Assembly: GCA_031267825.1 (NCBI GenBank) | Contig: JAIRYJ010000013.1 | Location: 1-64,000 of the forward strand | Source of the DNA: Bifidobacteriaceae bacterium | GTDB taxonomy: Bacteria > Actinomycetota > Actinomycetes > Actinomycetales > WQXJ01 | Direction: 5' to 3' | DNA: 64,000 nt | Part shown: in pieces, positions 29,158 through 39,160 of the stretch | Layout: the number at the start of each line of letters is the position of its first letter | Position numbering within the stretch: the first letter of the stretch is position 1 | Program-made: the position numbers and the translations under genes | The notes under the pieces: model-generated | What the model was told of the DNA's origin: nothing | Database searches by the model: none | What the model saw: the letters and a program-made list of their open reading frames with translations, nothing else

Positions 29158-31515
29158 TCAGGCCTCGTCGCGGTCCTCACCCCGGCTCCGGACATGACGT
29201 TCACGCCTGCGCCGGGGACGCTCCCGGTTACCTTCGCCGTTAGCGGCGTCAGCCCCAACCGAAGCGCCATCCTCGCCACTGGCCGTCTCATCATCCGACG
29301 TGGCGGGCGTGGCAGCGGGAGCCGACTGGGCGGCATCGTCCACTACGGCATGTAACGAAAGCTTGCCGCGCGGGTCGATTTCCGCGATCTCAACCTGGAC
29401 TTTTTGACCCACTTGGAGGACGTCTTCAACGTTCTCAACCCGGCGGCCACCAACCAAACGGCGAATCTGCGAAATGTGCAGCAAACCGTCCTTACCGGGT
29501 GTCAACGAAACGAAGGCCCCAAAAGTGGTGGTCTTGACCACAGTGCCAACAAAACGTTCCCCAACTTCCGGCATTTGCGGGTTGGCGATGGCGTTAATCT
29601 GGGCGCGAGCGGCTTCAGCCGACGGCCCATCAATCGCCCCAATATAAACCGTGCCGTCATCTTCAATTGAAATCTCGGCCCCAGTTTCATCCTGGATCTG
29701 GTTGATCATCTTGCCTTTCGGCCCGATCACCTCACCGATCTTGTCAACCGGAACCTTAACTGAGATGACACGCGGCGCCAACGGACTCATTTCATCTGGT
29801 CCATCAATGGCTTGGCTCATGACATTCAGAATGTGCAGCCGGGCTTCCCGAGCCTGGGTTAAGGCGGCGGCCAAGACTGAAGCCGGAATACCATCAAGCT
29901 TGGTGTCCAACTGGATGGCGGTAACAAACTCAGCTGTCCCAGCCACCTTGAAATCCATGTCACCGAAGGCGTCCTCAGCTCCAAGGATGTCAGTTAGAGC
30001 GGCGTAACGAGTTTCGCCGTCAACTGTGTCACTCATCAATCCCATGGCGATACCCGCGACTGGGGCTTTCAAAGGCACGCCAGCGTTCAGTAAGGACAAA
30101 GTTGAGGCGCAAACCGATCCCATCGAAGTTGAACCGTTCGATCCGATCGCCTCCGAAACTTGCCGGATCGCGTAAGGGAAATCCTCCCGTGACGGCAGAA
30201 CCGGCACTAAAGCCCGCTCAGCTAGCGCGCCGTGACCAATCTCGCGGCGCTTCGGGCTGCCGACCCGGCCAGTTTCACCAGTCGAATAAGGCGGGAAGTT
30301 GTAATTGTGCATGTAGCGCTTATGGGTCATTGGGCTGAGCGAATCAAGCTGCTGTTCCATGCGCAACATGTTGAGCGTGGTGACCCCCAAGATTTGGGTC
30401 TCACCGCGTTCAAACAAAGCCGAACCGTGAACTCGTGGCAGGACTTCAACCTCAGCTGACAGTGTCCGGATGTCACGCAGGCCACGCCCATCAATCCGCA
30501 CACCATCACGTAACACGCGGTCACGCACTAACTGTTTGGTAATGGCCCGCACCGCTGCGACGATCTCTTTGTCGCGATCACGGAAATCAGCTTCCAAAGC
30601 ACCCAAAGCGACATCTCTGGCCTCATCCAAAGCGGCCTCACGGGCTTGTTTGTCAGCGATCCGGATAGCTTCGCGCAGCTTGTCAGTTACCACCTGAGCG
30701 GTCGCATCATAAGCGTCCTGACGGTAGTCGAGGAATAGCGGGAACTCGCGGGTTTCTTTCGAGACTTGGCTGGCTAGGCGTTGCTGAGCTAAACACAATT
30801 CACGCAGGAACGGTTTGGCCGCTTCCAGGCCACCAGCCACAACATCTTCAGTTGGGGCGGTCGCGCCTTGGTTTTTCACCAAATCCCAGGCTTTTTCACC
30901 GGCTTCGGCTTCAATCATGGCGATGGCCACATCATCCCCGACGATCCGTCCCGCCACAACGATCTCAAAGACCGCCCTTTCGCGCTCTGACCAGCGTGGG
31001 AAAGCCACCCACTGGCCGTCAATCAAAGCCAGACGGGTCGCTCCGACCGGCCCGGAGAAAGGCAGGCCAGAAATCTGGGTTGACAGCGAAGCGGCGTTGA
31101 TCGCCAAGACGTCATAGGCGTCGTCCGGGTCGATCGCCAACACGGTTTCAACTACTTGAACCTCATTGCGCAGACCTTTGACGAACAAAGGCCGCAGCGG
31201 GCGGTCAATTAGCCGACAAGCCAGCACGGCTTCAGTAGTTGGCCGTCCTTCCCGGCGGAAGAAGCTGCCCGGGATACGCCCAATGGCGTACATCCGCTCT
31301 TCAACATCAACTGTCAGCGGGAAGAAATCGAACTGGTCTTTGGGGTGTTTACCTGCCGTAGTAGTTGACAGGACCATGGTCGCGCCGTCCAAATAGGCGG
31401 CCACCGCCCCGGCGGCTTGTTTGGCCAGCCGTCCAGTTTCAAACCGGACTGTCCGCTGACCGAATGGGCCGTTATCAATAACAGCCTCAGTGAATGTAAT
31501 TTCGGGACCTTCCAC
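29158..31515 (-). CDS. pnp: polyribonucleotide nucleotidyltransferase (PNPase)
   Basis: 3'-5' phosphorolytic exoribonuclease of the degradosome. Two RNase PH domains are present; the active second one has [19 protein letters not shown]. The KH domain includes [16 protein letters not shown], and the S1 domain starts at [19 protein letters not shown]. At 785 residues it includes a C-terminal tail of about 50 residues rich in Ala, Asp and Arg, likely disordered. The start is GTG at 31515, with AGGAGG about 8 bases upstream. A hairpin at 31604-31627 sits in the leader between rpsO and pnp. Confidence 0.97.
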   Translation of the reverse strand: MEGPEITFTEAVIDNGPFGQRTVRFETGRLAKQAAGAVAAYLDGATMVLSTTTAGKHPKDQFDFFPLTVDVEERMYAIGRIPGSFFRREGRPTTEAVLACRLIDRPLRPLFVKGLRNEVQVVETVLAIDPDDAYDVLAINAASLSTQISGLPFSGPVGATRLALIDGQWVAFPRWSERERAVFEIVVAGRIVGDDVAIAMIEAEAGEKAWDLVKNQGATAPTEDVVAGGLEAAKPFLRELCLAQQRLASQVSKETREFPLFLDYRQDAYDATAQVVTDKLREAIRIADKQAREAALDEARDVALGALEADFRDRDKEIVAAVRAITKQLVRDRVLRDGVRIDGRGLRDIRTLSAEVEVLPRVHGSALFERGETQILGVTTLNMLRMEQQLDSLSPMTHKRYMHNYNFPPYSTGETGRVGSPKRREIGHGALAERALVPVLPSREDFPYAIRQVSEAIGSNGSTSMGSVCASTLSLLNAGVPLKAPVAGIAMGLMSDTVDGETRYAALTDILGAEDAFGDMDFKVAGTAEFVTAIQLDTKLDGIPASVLAAALTQAREARLHILNVMSQAIDGPDEMSPLAPRVISVKVPVDKIGEVIGPKGKMINQIQDETGAEISIEDDGTVYIGAIDGPSAEAARAQINAIANPQMPEVGERFVGTVVKTTTFGAFVSLTPGKDGLLHISQIRRLVGGRRVENVEDVLQVGQKVQVEIAEIDPRGKLSLHAVVDDAAQSAPAATPATSDDETASGEDGASVGADAANGEGNRERPRRRRERHVRSRGEDRDEA

Positions 31516-31603
31516 AGGTGCCCTCCTCTTCTTGACTGGCTATCTTCGTTTCCCACGCTTTCGCCGCCTGAGCCTTAGCTCTAACGGCGTCAACTTGGGC
31601 CGC

Positions 31604-31627
31604 GGAGGGCGTTGTCCAACACCCTCC
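31604..31627. terminator. hairpin in the rpsO-pnp spacer
   Basis: GGAGGG-C-GTTG pairs with CAAC-A-CCCTCC with one mismatch. It lies about 90 bp before the pnp start. It could partly terminate rpsO transcription or act as an RNase III site for pnp autoregulation, as known in enterobacteria. It resembles the GGGTGTT/AACACCC hairpins at 54712 and 55640. Confidence 0.45.
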
Positions 31628-31785
31628 CAGAGCCAGCGGATCCACCCGTGCGGTCTTCGATCGAGGCTCACGCAAGCTCAGGCCAGCCATATCCGGCGGC
31701 CAGTCTTACGGAAGCCACTACCGAGGACCGCTAAACACCGGAGCAGGGTCCCTGGCTGGTTGTTCTATTTACTTATCCAAAACCG

Positions 31786-32055
31786 TCAGCGGCGCAATCC
31801 TAGGCGCCGGACGATTGAGCGGTAACGCTCAACATCAATCGACTGCAAGTAGCCCAAGAGGCGGCGGCGCTGCCCAACCAGCAAGAGCAAACCACGGCGC
31901 GAATGATGGTCGTGGGAATGGATTTTGAAGTGTTCCGTCAGATCTTTGATCCGTTGCGTCAGCAAGGCGATCTGAACTTCAGGTGAGCCGGTGTCGCCCT
32001 CATGGGTGGCGTACTCAGCGATTATCTTGGCTTTGGTTGCTTGGTCGAGCGGCAT
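31786..32055 (-). CDS. rpsO: 30S ribosomal protein S15
   Basis: S15 of 89 residues, the standard length, binding the central domain of 16S rRNA. The family pattern is clear: [21 protein letters not shown], then [25 protein letters not shown]. The start is ATG at 32055 with AGGAG about 12 bases upstream. It precedes pnp, the usual pairing. Confidence 0.98.
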   Translation of the reverse strand: MPLDQATKAKIIAEYATHEGDTGSPEVQIALLTQRIKDLTEHFKIHSHDHHSRRGLLLLVGQRRRLLGYLQSIDVERYRSIVRRLGLRR

Positions 32056-32172
32056 AGCTCTGGATCACTCCTGTTCTGCGTGGTTGTTGCGCGGCGCACC
32101 GGGGCAGATTCACCCGGGCACTTGGAACCGCGGCCGTTAGACGGCAGCTACCCAGCCTACCTCACAACTCCA

Positions 32173-32721
32173 CTACTCCGCCGCGACCAGAACTTCAAGC
32201 GCCCGGTCCAGGTAGGCGTCAACTGGCGCCATACCGTAGCCTCGTTTACCGCGCACCGGTGTAAACACGGCGTGACGCAGATCGCGCGAAGTTAGTGGCG
32301 TGCCGTTGTTGAAATAAGCCGCCAAGCGGTGCAATAGGGCATCAACTTGGGTCCGGTCATAGGCCATCTGGCCGCCTCTGGCCGGAGCGAACTTCTGTCC
32401 ATCTGGCCGTCCCAGGCGGTCATATAAGGTGGTCGCCAATTCAACTATCTTGTCTAGCCAAGCTTGTTGCCCGTTAGCCGCGATGAACTCAGAACGGACT
32501 TTACGGGTGAAGGCGCTATCTAGACGGTCAAGCGCACCGTCTACTTGAGCCTCCTCATAGCCGCCTTTGACAAGCGAGAACGCCACATTACGAACATCCT
32601 CAGGGGTCATTATTTCGACCGAGCGGCCTTCGTAAACGGCCTGCGCCCGGGCAAAAAAGTCGTCAACTTGACGCGGGTCGTAGCCTCGTGCGCCTTTGGC
32701 CCGGCGGAATAGATCAGCCAT
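32173..32721 (-). CDS. DivIVA-domain repeat protein
   Basis: A 182-residue protein built from four short repeats of the type GYxxxxVDxhhxRh: RGYDPRQVDDFFARA, GGYEEAQVDGALDRL, MAYDRTQVDALLHRL and RGYGMAPVDAYLDRA. This is the short DivIVA-type motif found in actinobacterial cell-division or polar-growth proteins, here without the long coiled coil. The start at 32721 is firm: GGAGG lies 10 bases upstream and the ATG overlaps the rlmN stop (TGATG), so it is translationally coupled. Its role in division is inferred only. Confidence 0.7.
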   Translation of the reverse strand: MADLFRRAKGARGYDPRQVDDFFARAQAVYEGRSVEIMTPEDVRNVAFSLVKGGYEEAQVDGALDRLDSAFTRKVRSEFIAANGQQAWLDKIVELATTLYDRLGRPDGQKFAPARGGQMAYDRTQVDALLHRLAAYFNNGTPLTSRDLRHAVFTPVRGKRGYGMAPVDAYLDRALEVLVAAE

Positions 32722-33818
32722 CAGTTCAATACCTCCTTCGCGGCCAATTGGCCGCAAGCCCCGTCAATCTCTTGTCCTCGCGTTTCCCTGAGGGTCACCG
32801 CTAAACCCGAAACCTCCAAGCGATGAACAAATCTATCCTGCATCTTTGGACGGCTAGCCGTCCAAACCGATCCGGCTACCGGGTTCAGAGGAATCGGGTT
32901 CAAATGAACCCAACCTGTTCCATACTGGCAGAGTCGCTCCGCTAAGAGGGACGCGCGCCACGCCTGATCGTTAATATCCCGCATCAGGGCGTACTCAATT
33001 GACACTCGCCGACCGGTCGCCTGATAGTACTGGTAGGCCGCTGCCAGAGTGCGGGCCACACCGAAGCGTCGGTTGACTGGCACCAACTGGTCACGTAAAG
33101 CGTCATCTGGGGCATGGAGTGACAGCGCTAGACGAACTGGCAGGCCTTCACCCGCCAGGCGTTCGATGGCCGGCACCAGACCACAAGTTGAAATAGTCAG
33201 GTGACGTAACGAGATTCCAAAGCCGCTACCGGGTGGGCGGCCAATCGCCCGGACCGCCCGGACCGTTGCCCGGTAGTTGGCCAGTGGTTCACCCATACCC
33301 ATGAAAACAACATTCGACAGCCGGTCTGGTCCGTCCGTCCCAAAGACGCCCTGGCGGACGGCCGCCGCCGCCTGGCGCACCTGGTCAACCATTTCGGCGG
33401 CTGACAGGTTACGTTTCAATCCAAGCCGGCCGGTGGCGCAGAACGGGCAGCCCATGGCGCATCCCACCTGGCTCGAAAGACACAAGGTGGCCCGGCCAGG
33501 GTAGGTCATCAGAACTGTTTCAACGGCTGTCGCATCATGTAGACGGTAAAGCGTCTTGATGGTTTGACCTGAGTCAGCTAGCTGCTCGGTGACTGGCCTA
33601 ACCAGATCAGGTAGCAGCTTTTCAGTAAGTCGCTGACGTTCAGCGGCGGGCAAGTCAGTCATGTCCGCGGCTGAACGGCTGAGGTGAGTGAAGTAATGCC
33701 GGGCGGTTTGCGCCAGCCGCATCCGCGGCAAGCCTAGGCTTGCCGCCCAGCTAGCCCATTCATCTGGTTCACAGTCAGCCAGATGCGCTGGTGGCTGGCC
33801 AGGATCAGGCGATTTCAT
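32721..33818 (-). CDS. rlmN: 23S rRNA/tRNA (adenine-C2) methyltransferase RlmN
   Basis: Radical-SAM enzyme that methylates A2503 of 23S rRNA. The cluster motif CAMGCPFC (CxxxCxxC, about residues 120-127) is followed by ATGRLGLKRNL. The C-terminal Cys of IDGACGQLA is the second catalytic Cys. VFMGMGEPLANY and STCGLVPAI are also typical. I chose the ATG at 33818 over the TTG at 33845 by family length; this start lies inside the end of cdsA. Confidence 0.95.
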   Translation of the reverse strand: MKSPDPGQPPAHLADCEPDEWASWAASLGLPRMRLAQTARHYFTHLSRSAADMTDLPAAERQRLTEKLLPDLVRPVTEQLADSGQTIKTLYRLHDATAVETVLMTYPGRATLCLSSQVGCAMGCPFCATGRLGLKRNLSAAEMVDQVRQAAAAVRQGVFGTDGPDRLSNVVFMGMGEPLANYRATVRAVRAIGRPPGSGFGISLRHLTISTCGLVPAIERLAGEGLPVRLALSLHAPDDALRDQLVPVNRRFGVARTLAAAYQYYQATGRRVSIEYALMRDINDQAWRASLLAERLCQYGTGWVHLNPIPLNPVAGSVWTASRPKMQDRFVHRLEVSGLAVTLRETRGQEIDGACGQLAAKEVLN

Positions 33819-34725
33819 CAAATACGCCCGCTCCGGCCAGCACAATCACAACATAAACGAACGGCGCTGTCATCAGGATCGAATCAACCCGGTCAAGCAC
33901 TCCGCCATGGCCAGGTAAGAGTGAACCCATGTCTTTGATCCCAATTGAACGTTTCAGGAGAGACTCCGCCAGGTCCCCTAGGGTGGCCGCTAGTGAACCA
34001 AAGATCGCCAAAGCCAGGCCGTAGTACCACGGCCGATCCATCAAAAGCATTCCGCCAACCCCGGCCAGACTGGCCAGCAGAATTGAGCCAGCCAGACCTT
34101 CCCAGGTTTTCTTTGGGCTAACGTGGGGTGCCAGCTTGTGTTTCCCAAGGTAGGAACCCGCGAAATAGCCGCCAGTGTCAGACGCGACAGGAACCGCGAC
34201 CAGCAGTAACACCAGCCAGCGCCCATCTGGCATGAAACTCAGCAAGACCACCAGTGCGGCCAGGGCCGGCAAATAGAGGGTGGCGAAGGCGGTGGCGTAA
34301 ACATCTTGGGCGGCTGACCGGCGCGGCCGGTCCGGGTCAGGCGAATTTGGGGCTGGTTTGAAATCAAAATCCAGCGCCCGCCAGGCGGTGGCAGCGGCCA
34401 AGGTGACGAATAAGCCCACCACAACACTGCTTGGACCTGATGTGGCGGCCGCTACCTGGGTGGCGACTGAGCCGACCGCCAACGGCCAATAGGGCACGTT
34501 GAAACCGGCCTTTTCCAAAGCGCCGCAAAGTTCCCGCAAGGCCAGCAGCAGGGCGATGCAAACCAGCGCTAAGAAACCCCAGGGGCTGAACCAGACACTA
34601 ACTAGTAGTAAAGCGATCAAGCCGAGAGCTGTCGGTACAGCCACCGCCAGATTACGGCCCCGCGGTTTACTAGTTGTGCCCGGCGCACCTTCCCCCGGCG
34701 CGGCCGACTCAGTGGACAAGGTCAT
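33805..34725 (-). CDS. cdsA: phosphatidate cytidylyltransferase (CDP-DAG synthase)
   Basis: Membrane enzyme that makes CDP-diacylglycerol for phospholipid synthesis. It has about eight hydrophobic segments. The signature is SDTGGYFAGSYLGKHKLAPHVSPKKTWEG, with SPKKTWEG near residue 215 and the closing DLAESLLKRSIGIKDMGSLLPGHGGVLDRVDS. The ATG at 34725 overlaps the frr stop (TGATG), so I prefer it to the TTG one codon earlier. Order frr-cdsA-rlmN is conserved. Confidence 0.96.
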   Translation of the reverse strand: MTLSTESAAPGEGAPGTTSKPRGRNLAVAVPTALGLIALLLVSVWFSPWGFLALVCIALLLALRELCGALEKAGFNVPYWPLAVGSVATQVAAATSGPSSVVVGLFVTLAAATAWRALDFDFKPAPNSPDPDRPRRSAAQDVYATAFATLYLPALAALVVLLSFMPDGRWLVLLLVAVPVASDTGGYFAGSYLGKHKLAPHVSPKKTWEGLAGSILLASLAGVGGMLLMDRPWYYGLALAIFGSLAATLGDLAESLLKRSIGIKDMGSLLPGHGGVLDRVDSILMTAPFVYVVIVLAGAGVFDEIA

Positions 34726-35282
34726 CAAACCTCGAGTAGTTCAGCTTCCTTATGGGCCAGCAACTCGTCGATTTTGGCGACCCTAGATTTAGTCATTGAG
34801 TCAAGCTTGGCTTGGGCTTTGTCAACCTCATCTTCACCAGCTTCGCCGTCTTTGACTATTCGGGCGAGCGTCTCACGGGCTTTATGCCGCACTTGACGAA
34901 CCGCTACACGGCCTTCCTCGGCCCGGTTACGGGCCAGTTTGACATATTCTTTGCGCCGTTCAGCGGTCAGTTCAGGCAGATTCACAATGATGACCGCGCC
35001 GTCATCCGACGGGTTAACCCCTAAGTCAGAGTTACGGATGGCCTTTTCAATGGCGGACATCGCCGACCGGTCGTAAGGCGTGATCATTATGGTGCGGGCT
35101 TCACGTACAACGACTGAAGCGAGGCTTTGCAACGGTGTCGGGTTACCGTAATAGAGCACTTCAAGCCGCTCAAACAGGGCCGGATTGGCCCGTCCTGTGC
35201 GAATAGTCTGGAATTCGGCCGCCGAGTTTTCCACCGCCCGGTCCATGCGTCGGCCAGCGTCGCTTATGACATCGGCAATCAC
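34725..35282 (-). CDS. frr: ribosome recycling factor
   Basis: Splits post-termination ribosomes with EF-G. At 185 residues it is the standard length. Landmarks are FQTIRTGRANPALFERLEVLYYG near the N-terminus, TPLQSLASV, and NLPELTAERRKEYVKLARNRAEEGRVAVRQVR in the three-helix bundle. The start is GTG at 35282 with GGAG 8 bases upstream. It is 72 bp downstream of pyrH. Confidence 0.98.
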   Translation of the reverse strand: MIADVISDAGRRMDRAVENSAAEFQTIRTGRANPALFERLEVLYYGNPTPLQSLASVVVREARTIMITPYDRSAMSAIEKAIRNSDLGVNPSDDGAVIIVNLPELTAERRKEYVKLARNRAEEGRVAVRQVRHKARETLARIVKDGEAGEDEVDKAQAKLDSMTKSRVAKIDELLAHKEAELLEV

Positions 35283-35354
35283 GTTGTTTCTCCATCCTGG
35301 TGGTTGTTGTGATTCATTTGTTCCGCACCGCCGGGCGCCGTTTGCCCGGATCGG

Positions 35355-36089
35355 TTAAGCCGCTGTCAACAGGGTACCGAGCCGTTCACCTTCCAAGGCT
35401 CGTTTGATGTGGTCTTCTCCTTCCAGACCAAACACCACCATCGGCAACCGGTTATCCATGCAAAGGGAGAAAGCCGCGGCGTCCACTACTCGTAGACCCA
35501 AGGCGAGTGCCTCTTCATAGGTGATACGGGTAATTTTGGCGGCTGACGGATCGGTTTTCGGATCGGCCGTGTATACGCCATCGACCCCGTTCTTGGCCAT
35601 CAGCAAGACCTGGCAGTGGGTTTCTAAGGCGCGCTGGGCCGCCACCGTATCGGTTGAGAAATATGGCATTCCGGCACCGGCCCCGAAAATCACTACCCGG
35701 CCTTTTTCCATATGACGGATGGCTCGCAGCGGAATATAGCTTTCCGCCACTTGGCCCATTGAGATGGCTGTCTGGACTCGTGTCGGTACGCCGGCCTGTT
35801 CACAGAAATCCTGTAAAGCCAGGCAGTTCATGACCGTGCCGAGCATCCCCATGTAATCGGCCCGGGCCCGGTCCATACCGCGTTCGGCCAGTTCGGCCCC
35901 GCGGAAAAAGTTGCCTCCGCCAACGACCACAGCGACTTGGATTCCGCTGGCGACGGCCGCGGCGATCTGCCGGGCGATGTCTGTCACGACGTCCGGGTTG
36001 ACACCAAGCGCGCCACCACCAAACGATTCGCCCGACAGTTTCAGCATCACCCGTCGGCCTTGCGGTCGGCGGTGGTCTTTGTCCGCCAT
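35355..36089 (-). CDS. pyrH: UMP kinase
   Basis: Phosphorylates UMP to UDP for RNA and cell-wall precursor synthesis. The amino-acid-kinase fold landmarks are [44 protein letters not shown] and [17 protein letters not shown]. The open frame extends 14 codons further, into tsf, but the ATG at 36089 has GGAG 8 bases upstream and gives 244 residues, the usual length. Confidence 0.97.
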   Translation of the reverse strand: MADKDHRRPQGRRVMLKLSGESFGGGALGVNPDVVTDIARQIAAAVASGIQVAVVVGGGNFFRGAELAERGMDRARADYMGMLGTVMNCLALQDFCEQAGVPTRVQTAISMGQVAESYIPLRAIRHMEKGRVVIFGAGAGMPYFSTDTVAAQRALETHCQVLLMAKNGVDGVYTADPKTDPSAAKITRITYEEALALGLRVVDAAAFSLCMDNRLPMVVFGLEGEDHIKRALEGERLGTLLTAA

Positions 36090-36117
36090 CGTGGTCTCCA
36101 ATGCCGCTGGTTTCGTC

Positions 36118-36963
36118 TTAGGCGCCAACACGGAAACGGGCGAAACCCGTCACAGCGCCGCCGACTTGGGCGACGAGTTGACCGACTGTCACCTTCGGGT
36201 CTTTAGCGAAAGCTTGATCTAGCAGCACGTTCTCTTTGAAGAAGCCACCTAGCCGGGCTTCAACGATTTTTGTTATGGCGGCTGGTGGTTTGCCTTCGGC
36301 GCGGGTCAGTTCGGTGGCGATGCGCCGTTCTGATTCGACCGTCTCAGCGGGCACCGCTGCCTGGTTGAGGTATTGCGGTGAGTAGGCCGCGATGTGCAAG
36401 GCGATGTCGTGTGCTACCGGCGCGCCGCGTCCGTCAGTCGCTACCAGCACACCGACCTGCGGCGGCAGGTCTGGGTTGGTGTGGTGGAGATAGCTTTCGA
36501 CGTGTTCGCCGCTGACAACAGCGACCCGGCGTAGTTGCAGCCGTTCGCCAACAGTGGCGGCGACTTGGTCGATCAGGTCTTGGACGGTTTGTTTTTTCGA
36601 CCCGGCTGGGGCTCCAAGTACGATGCCGACGTCTTGGCTGGCCAGCCCCACAGCGGCTTCCAGGACGCTGGCGGCCAGAGTTTTGAACGGCTCGGACTTG
36701 GCGACGAAGTCGGTTTCTGAGTTGAGTTCGATCATGACGCCGGTTTGGCCGTCTTCGGTTGTGACTACTTCAGCCGCGACTAGGCCATCCGAAGTTGAAC
36801 GTCCTTCACGTTTGGCCAGTCCTTTGATGCCCTTGACCCGGATGATCTCGATTGCTTTGGCCTGGTCGCCGTCAGCTTCATCGAGCGCTTTCTTGACGTC
36901 TAGCATGCCCGCGCCGGTCTTTTCGCGCAGGGCCTTAATGTCAGCCGCGGTGTAATTCGCCAT
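36118..36963 (-). CDS. tsf: translation elongation factor Ts
   Basis: Guanine-nucleotide exchange factor for EF-Tu. The N-terminal UBA-like segment is [27 protein letters not shown], and the core has [15 protein letters not shown]. At 281 residues it is usual for actinobacteria. It lies 57 bp downstream of rpsB, the conserved pairing. Confidence 0.98.
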   Translation of the reverse strand: MANYTAADIKALREKTGAGMLDVKKALDEADGDQAKAIEIIRVKGIKGLAKREGRSTSDGLVAAEVVTTEDGQTGVMIELNSETDFVAKSEPFKTLAASVLEAAVGLASQDVGIVLGAPAGSKKQTVQDLIDQVAATVGERLQLRRVAVVSGEHVESYLHHTNPDLPPQVGVLVATDGRGAPVAHDIALHIAAYSPQYLNQAAVPAETVESERRIATELTRAEGKPPAAITKIVEARLGGFFKENVLLDQAFAKDPKVTVGQLVAQVGGAVTGFARFRVGA

Positions 36964-37019
36964 CAGGTTTCACTTCCTTCACTACTGATTGATCGTTGGA
37001 TGCCGCTGGGCAACCCAGT

Positions 37020-38300
37020 TCATTCGGGTTTGGTCTCGGCTGGTTCTGGCGCCGACTCTGGTTCAGGCGTTGGCTCTGGTTCGGGCGCCACAACTGGCTC
37101 CGGCTCTGGTTCGGCTACGGCCACTGGCCCCGGTTCTGGTGTCGGCTCTGGTTCGGCTACAACGACTGGCTCAGGCGTTGGCTCTGGTTCGGGCGCCGAC
37201 TCTGGTTCGGCTACAACGACTGGCTCCGGCGTGGCTTGCCCACCGCCAGTCAAGACACCATCCGCCGTCGATCCGGCCGCCTCAGCTACTGTCTCCTCGA
37301 ACGGTTCCTCACCAGCCTCAGGCGTCACCTCGACACCCTCAATCAGGCCATCCGCCGCCGCCTCAACATCAACCGCCGTGCCATCAGTGGCTGGAACTGG
37401 CCTGACACCGACCCCCGGTTCAGACACTGGTAACGCCTCTGGCCCATCCAAAGTCGCTTCAGCCCGGGCCACCGCACTGGTTTCAGGCCTGACCTCGGCC
37501 TCATCTTCGCTGCCAGCTTGACCAACCAGCGGCGCACCAAGCAATTCGCGTTCCCACTCAGCCAAAGGCTCAGCCGCAGCGGTTTCCTCGTCCGCCTTGT
37601 CCCGCGTCAAATGACGTTCCACCAAACCCTCGGCGACGGCATCGGCCATTACCCTGGTCAATAACCCGACGGCGCGGATGGCGTCATCGTTGCCGGGGAC
37701 GGCGTACTGCACCTCATCTGGGTCAGCGTTGGTGTCAAGGATCGCGACAATCGGGATTCCGAGCTTGCGTGCCTCATCGACAGCTAAATGCTCTTTCTTC
37801 GTGTCAACAATCCACACCACGGCGGGCAGCTTGTGCATTGTGCGGATACCGCCCAGCGTGCGCGACAGCTTGTCACGTTCGCGGCTCATCATGAGCCGTT
37901 CTTTCTTGGTGTAAGCGCTGCCCGCCGCGTCCTCCAGGTTCATGTCCTCGAGTTCTTTCAGGCGTGACAGACGCTTGGAAATGGTCTGGAAGTTAGTCAG
38001 CATCCCGCCCAGCCAGCGCTGGCTGACAAACGGCATACCAACCCGGGTGGCCTGCTCTTCGACCGCCTCCTGGGCTTGCTTCTTGGTGCCAACAAACAAC
38101 ACCGACCCGCCACGGGCGACAGCTTGGCGGATAAATTGATACGCCAAATCGATGTGCTTCAGGGTTTGACCCAGGTCAATGATGTAAATGCCGTTGCGCT
38201 CGGTCAAGATGAAGCGTTTCATCTTCGGGTTCCAACGCCTGGTCTGGTGACCAAAATGTACGCCGCTGTCTAGCAACTGGCGCATAGTGACAATAGCCAT
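37020..38300 (-). CDS. rpsB: 30S ribosomal protein S2 with a ~195-residue acidic Pro/Glu repeat tail
   Basis: The ribosomal core (about residues 1-230) is normal: [51 protein letters not shown] and [14 protein letters not shown]. After [13 protein letters not shown] comes a tail of about 195 residues, so the protein has 426 residues instead of about 260-300. The last 72 or so residues are degenerate repeats of EPVVVAEPE and PTPEPE (DNA 37020-37240). The reading frame is intact, so the tail is probably made. Actinobacterial S2 often has an acidic tail, but I know of few this long or repetitive. Confidence 0.97.
   Translation of the reverse strand: MAIVTMRQLLDSGVHFGHQTRRWNPKMKRFILTERNGIYIIDLGQTLKHIDLAYQFIRQAVARGGSVLFVGTKKQAQEAVEEQATRVGMPFVSQRWLGGMLTNFQTISKRLSRLKELEDMNLEDAAGSAYTKKERLMMSRERDKLSRTLGGIRTMHKLPAVVWIVDTKKEHLAVDEARKLGIPIVAILDTNADPDEVQYAVPGNDDAIRAVGLLTRVMADAVAEGLVERHLTRDKADEETAAAEPLAEWERELLGAPLVGQAGSEDEAEVRPETSAVARAEATLDGPEALPVSEPGVGVRPVPATDGTAVDVEAAADGLIEGVEVTPEAGEEPFEETVAEAAGSTADGVLTGGGQATPEPVVVAEPESAPEPEPTPEPVVVAEPEPTPEPGPVAVAEPEPEPVVAPEPEPTPEPESAPEPAETKPE
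37022..37240. repeat. coding tandem repeats in the rpsB 3' end
   Basis: Degenerate direct repeats built on GGCTCTGGTTCGG and ACAACGACTGGCTC units encode the Pro/Glu/Val/Ala tail of S2. They also produce long spurious open frames on the plus strand. Unit lengths are multiples of three, so expansion or contraction would keep the frame. Confidence 0.85.
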
Positions 38301-38485
38301 TACTGCTCTTCCTCTCGGTTACTCACTCGGCTAGCGTTATTTGCGCTGGTCAAGTGCCTGGTGCGCCCGCGGGTGAGGAGCCGGACGCAAGCCCGGACCG
38401 AGTCCGCCCGCGCCCGGCAAAAGATTCCAGGCTTGGGAACACGCGAATTAGACCGCCCGAATGTGCGGCTGGGAGCGATTCTACC

Positions 38486-38523
38486 CCACCTAGGAGCCCG
38501 TCGGATCACGGACTCCTAGGTGG
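38486..38523. repeat. intergenic hairpin of the CCTAGGAG/CTCCTAGG type
   Basis: CCACCTAGGAG (38486-38496) pairs perfectly with CTCCTAGGTGG (38513-38523), and CCGT/ACGG may extend the stem inside. It shares CCTAGGAG...CTCCTAGG with the hairpin at 54801-54834. It may be a terminator. It lies about 190 bp upstream of rpsB. Confidence 0.55.
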
Positions 38524-38697
38524 TCCCCCAGCCCCCCACCGCCGCGTCTTCACTGGTAAGAGCTTCGCCCCCACCGCGCCCGACACGGCCGGCGGGTGTT
38601 GGATTAACGCCTCTCCCGCGAATCGCCGCTTCTGCTGGATCTTGGGTGGTCGGCATCGTCCACCTGGCGCCAATCGTTTGACGTCCAACTATCGGCT

Positions 38698-38724
38698 AAC
38701 TAATTCCTCCGGGGAATTAGTTTT
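38698..38724 (+). terminator. intrinsic terminator with no known gene upstream
   Basis: AACTAATTCC (38698-38707) pairs with GGAATTAGTT (38713-38722) around TCCGG, and the stem runs into TTTT (721-724) on the plus strand. It is the most canonical intrinsic terminator seen in the window. No plus-strand gene precedes it, so it may end a small RNA or transcription entering from elsewhere. Confidence 0.55.
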
Positions 38725-39160
38725 CGTTTGGTTCCACGTCGAAGTATCCGCCATCAGCTCCGCTGGGTTGTCCATGTTGGTGCCGTGGTCAGCTTGGTTG
38801 ATTTGCCCGGTGCGAGCAGAACGCGATTCCCGATCCATTTCCCGGCCCGATCCGAGAGCCTGACGAAACCCACAAATCACCCCGAGTCGGCATCCGGACC
38901 GCGGACACCCCTACCAATCTCCCCCGACTACCGCAGCTAAATGGACAGCCCCTCGCTGGTTACCTTTTGGGCGGCTGGGAGGAGTTAGTACTAAGCCGCC
39001 CGTCGCGGTCGCGGTAACACACCAGGCCAGCCTACCTAAGCCAGGTAGCTTGTACGATGCCGTCCGGCCGTCTACCAGCCTAGCCGCAGGGTCGTTCGCC
39101 ACCACTGATCAGGCTCCGTTGCGTGCGTTGCAAGTGCTGGCCTAGCTGCTACGCAAATGA

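Larger units (their letters stand above)
38301..39160. other. 860-bp region without a recognised gene, with several hairpins
   Basis: It contains the rpsB leader (38301 upward) and three inverted repeats at 38486-38523, 38593-38612 and 38698-38722. Open frames here are shadows that run through the hairpins. The motif CGATGCCG/CGGCATCG occurs at 38651 and 39055. This is the left edge of the accessory island. Confidence 0.5.

Noticed and set aside
36989-37521. Plus-strand open frames rich in Leu/Trp or Ser/Gly opposite rpsB
   Set aside because: They are mirror readings of the low-complexity rpsB tail and have no ribosome site.
38354-38863. A 169-codon plus-strand open frame
   Set aside because: It runs through two hairpins and the intrinsic terminator, has no family-like features and no ribosome site.
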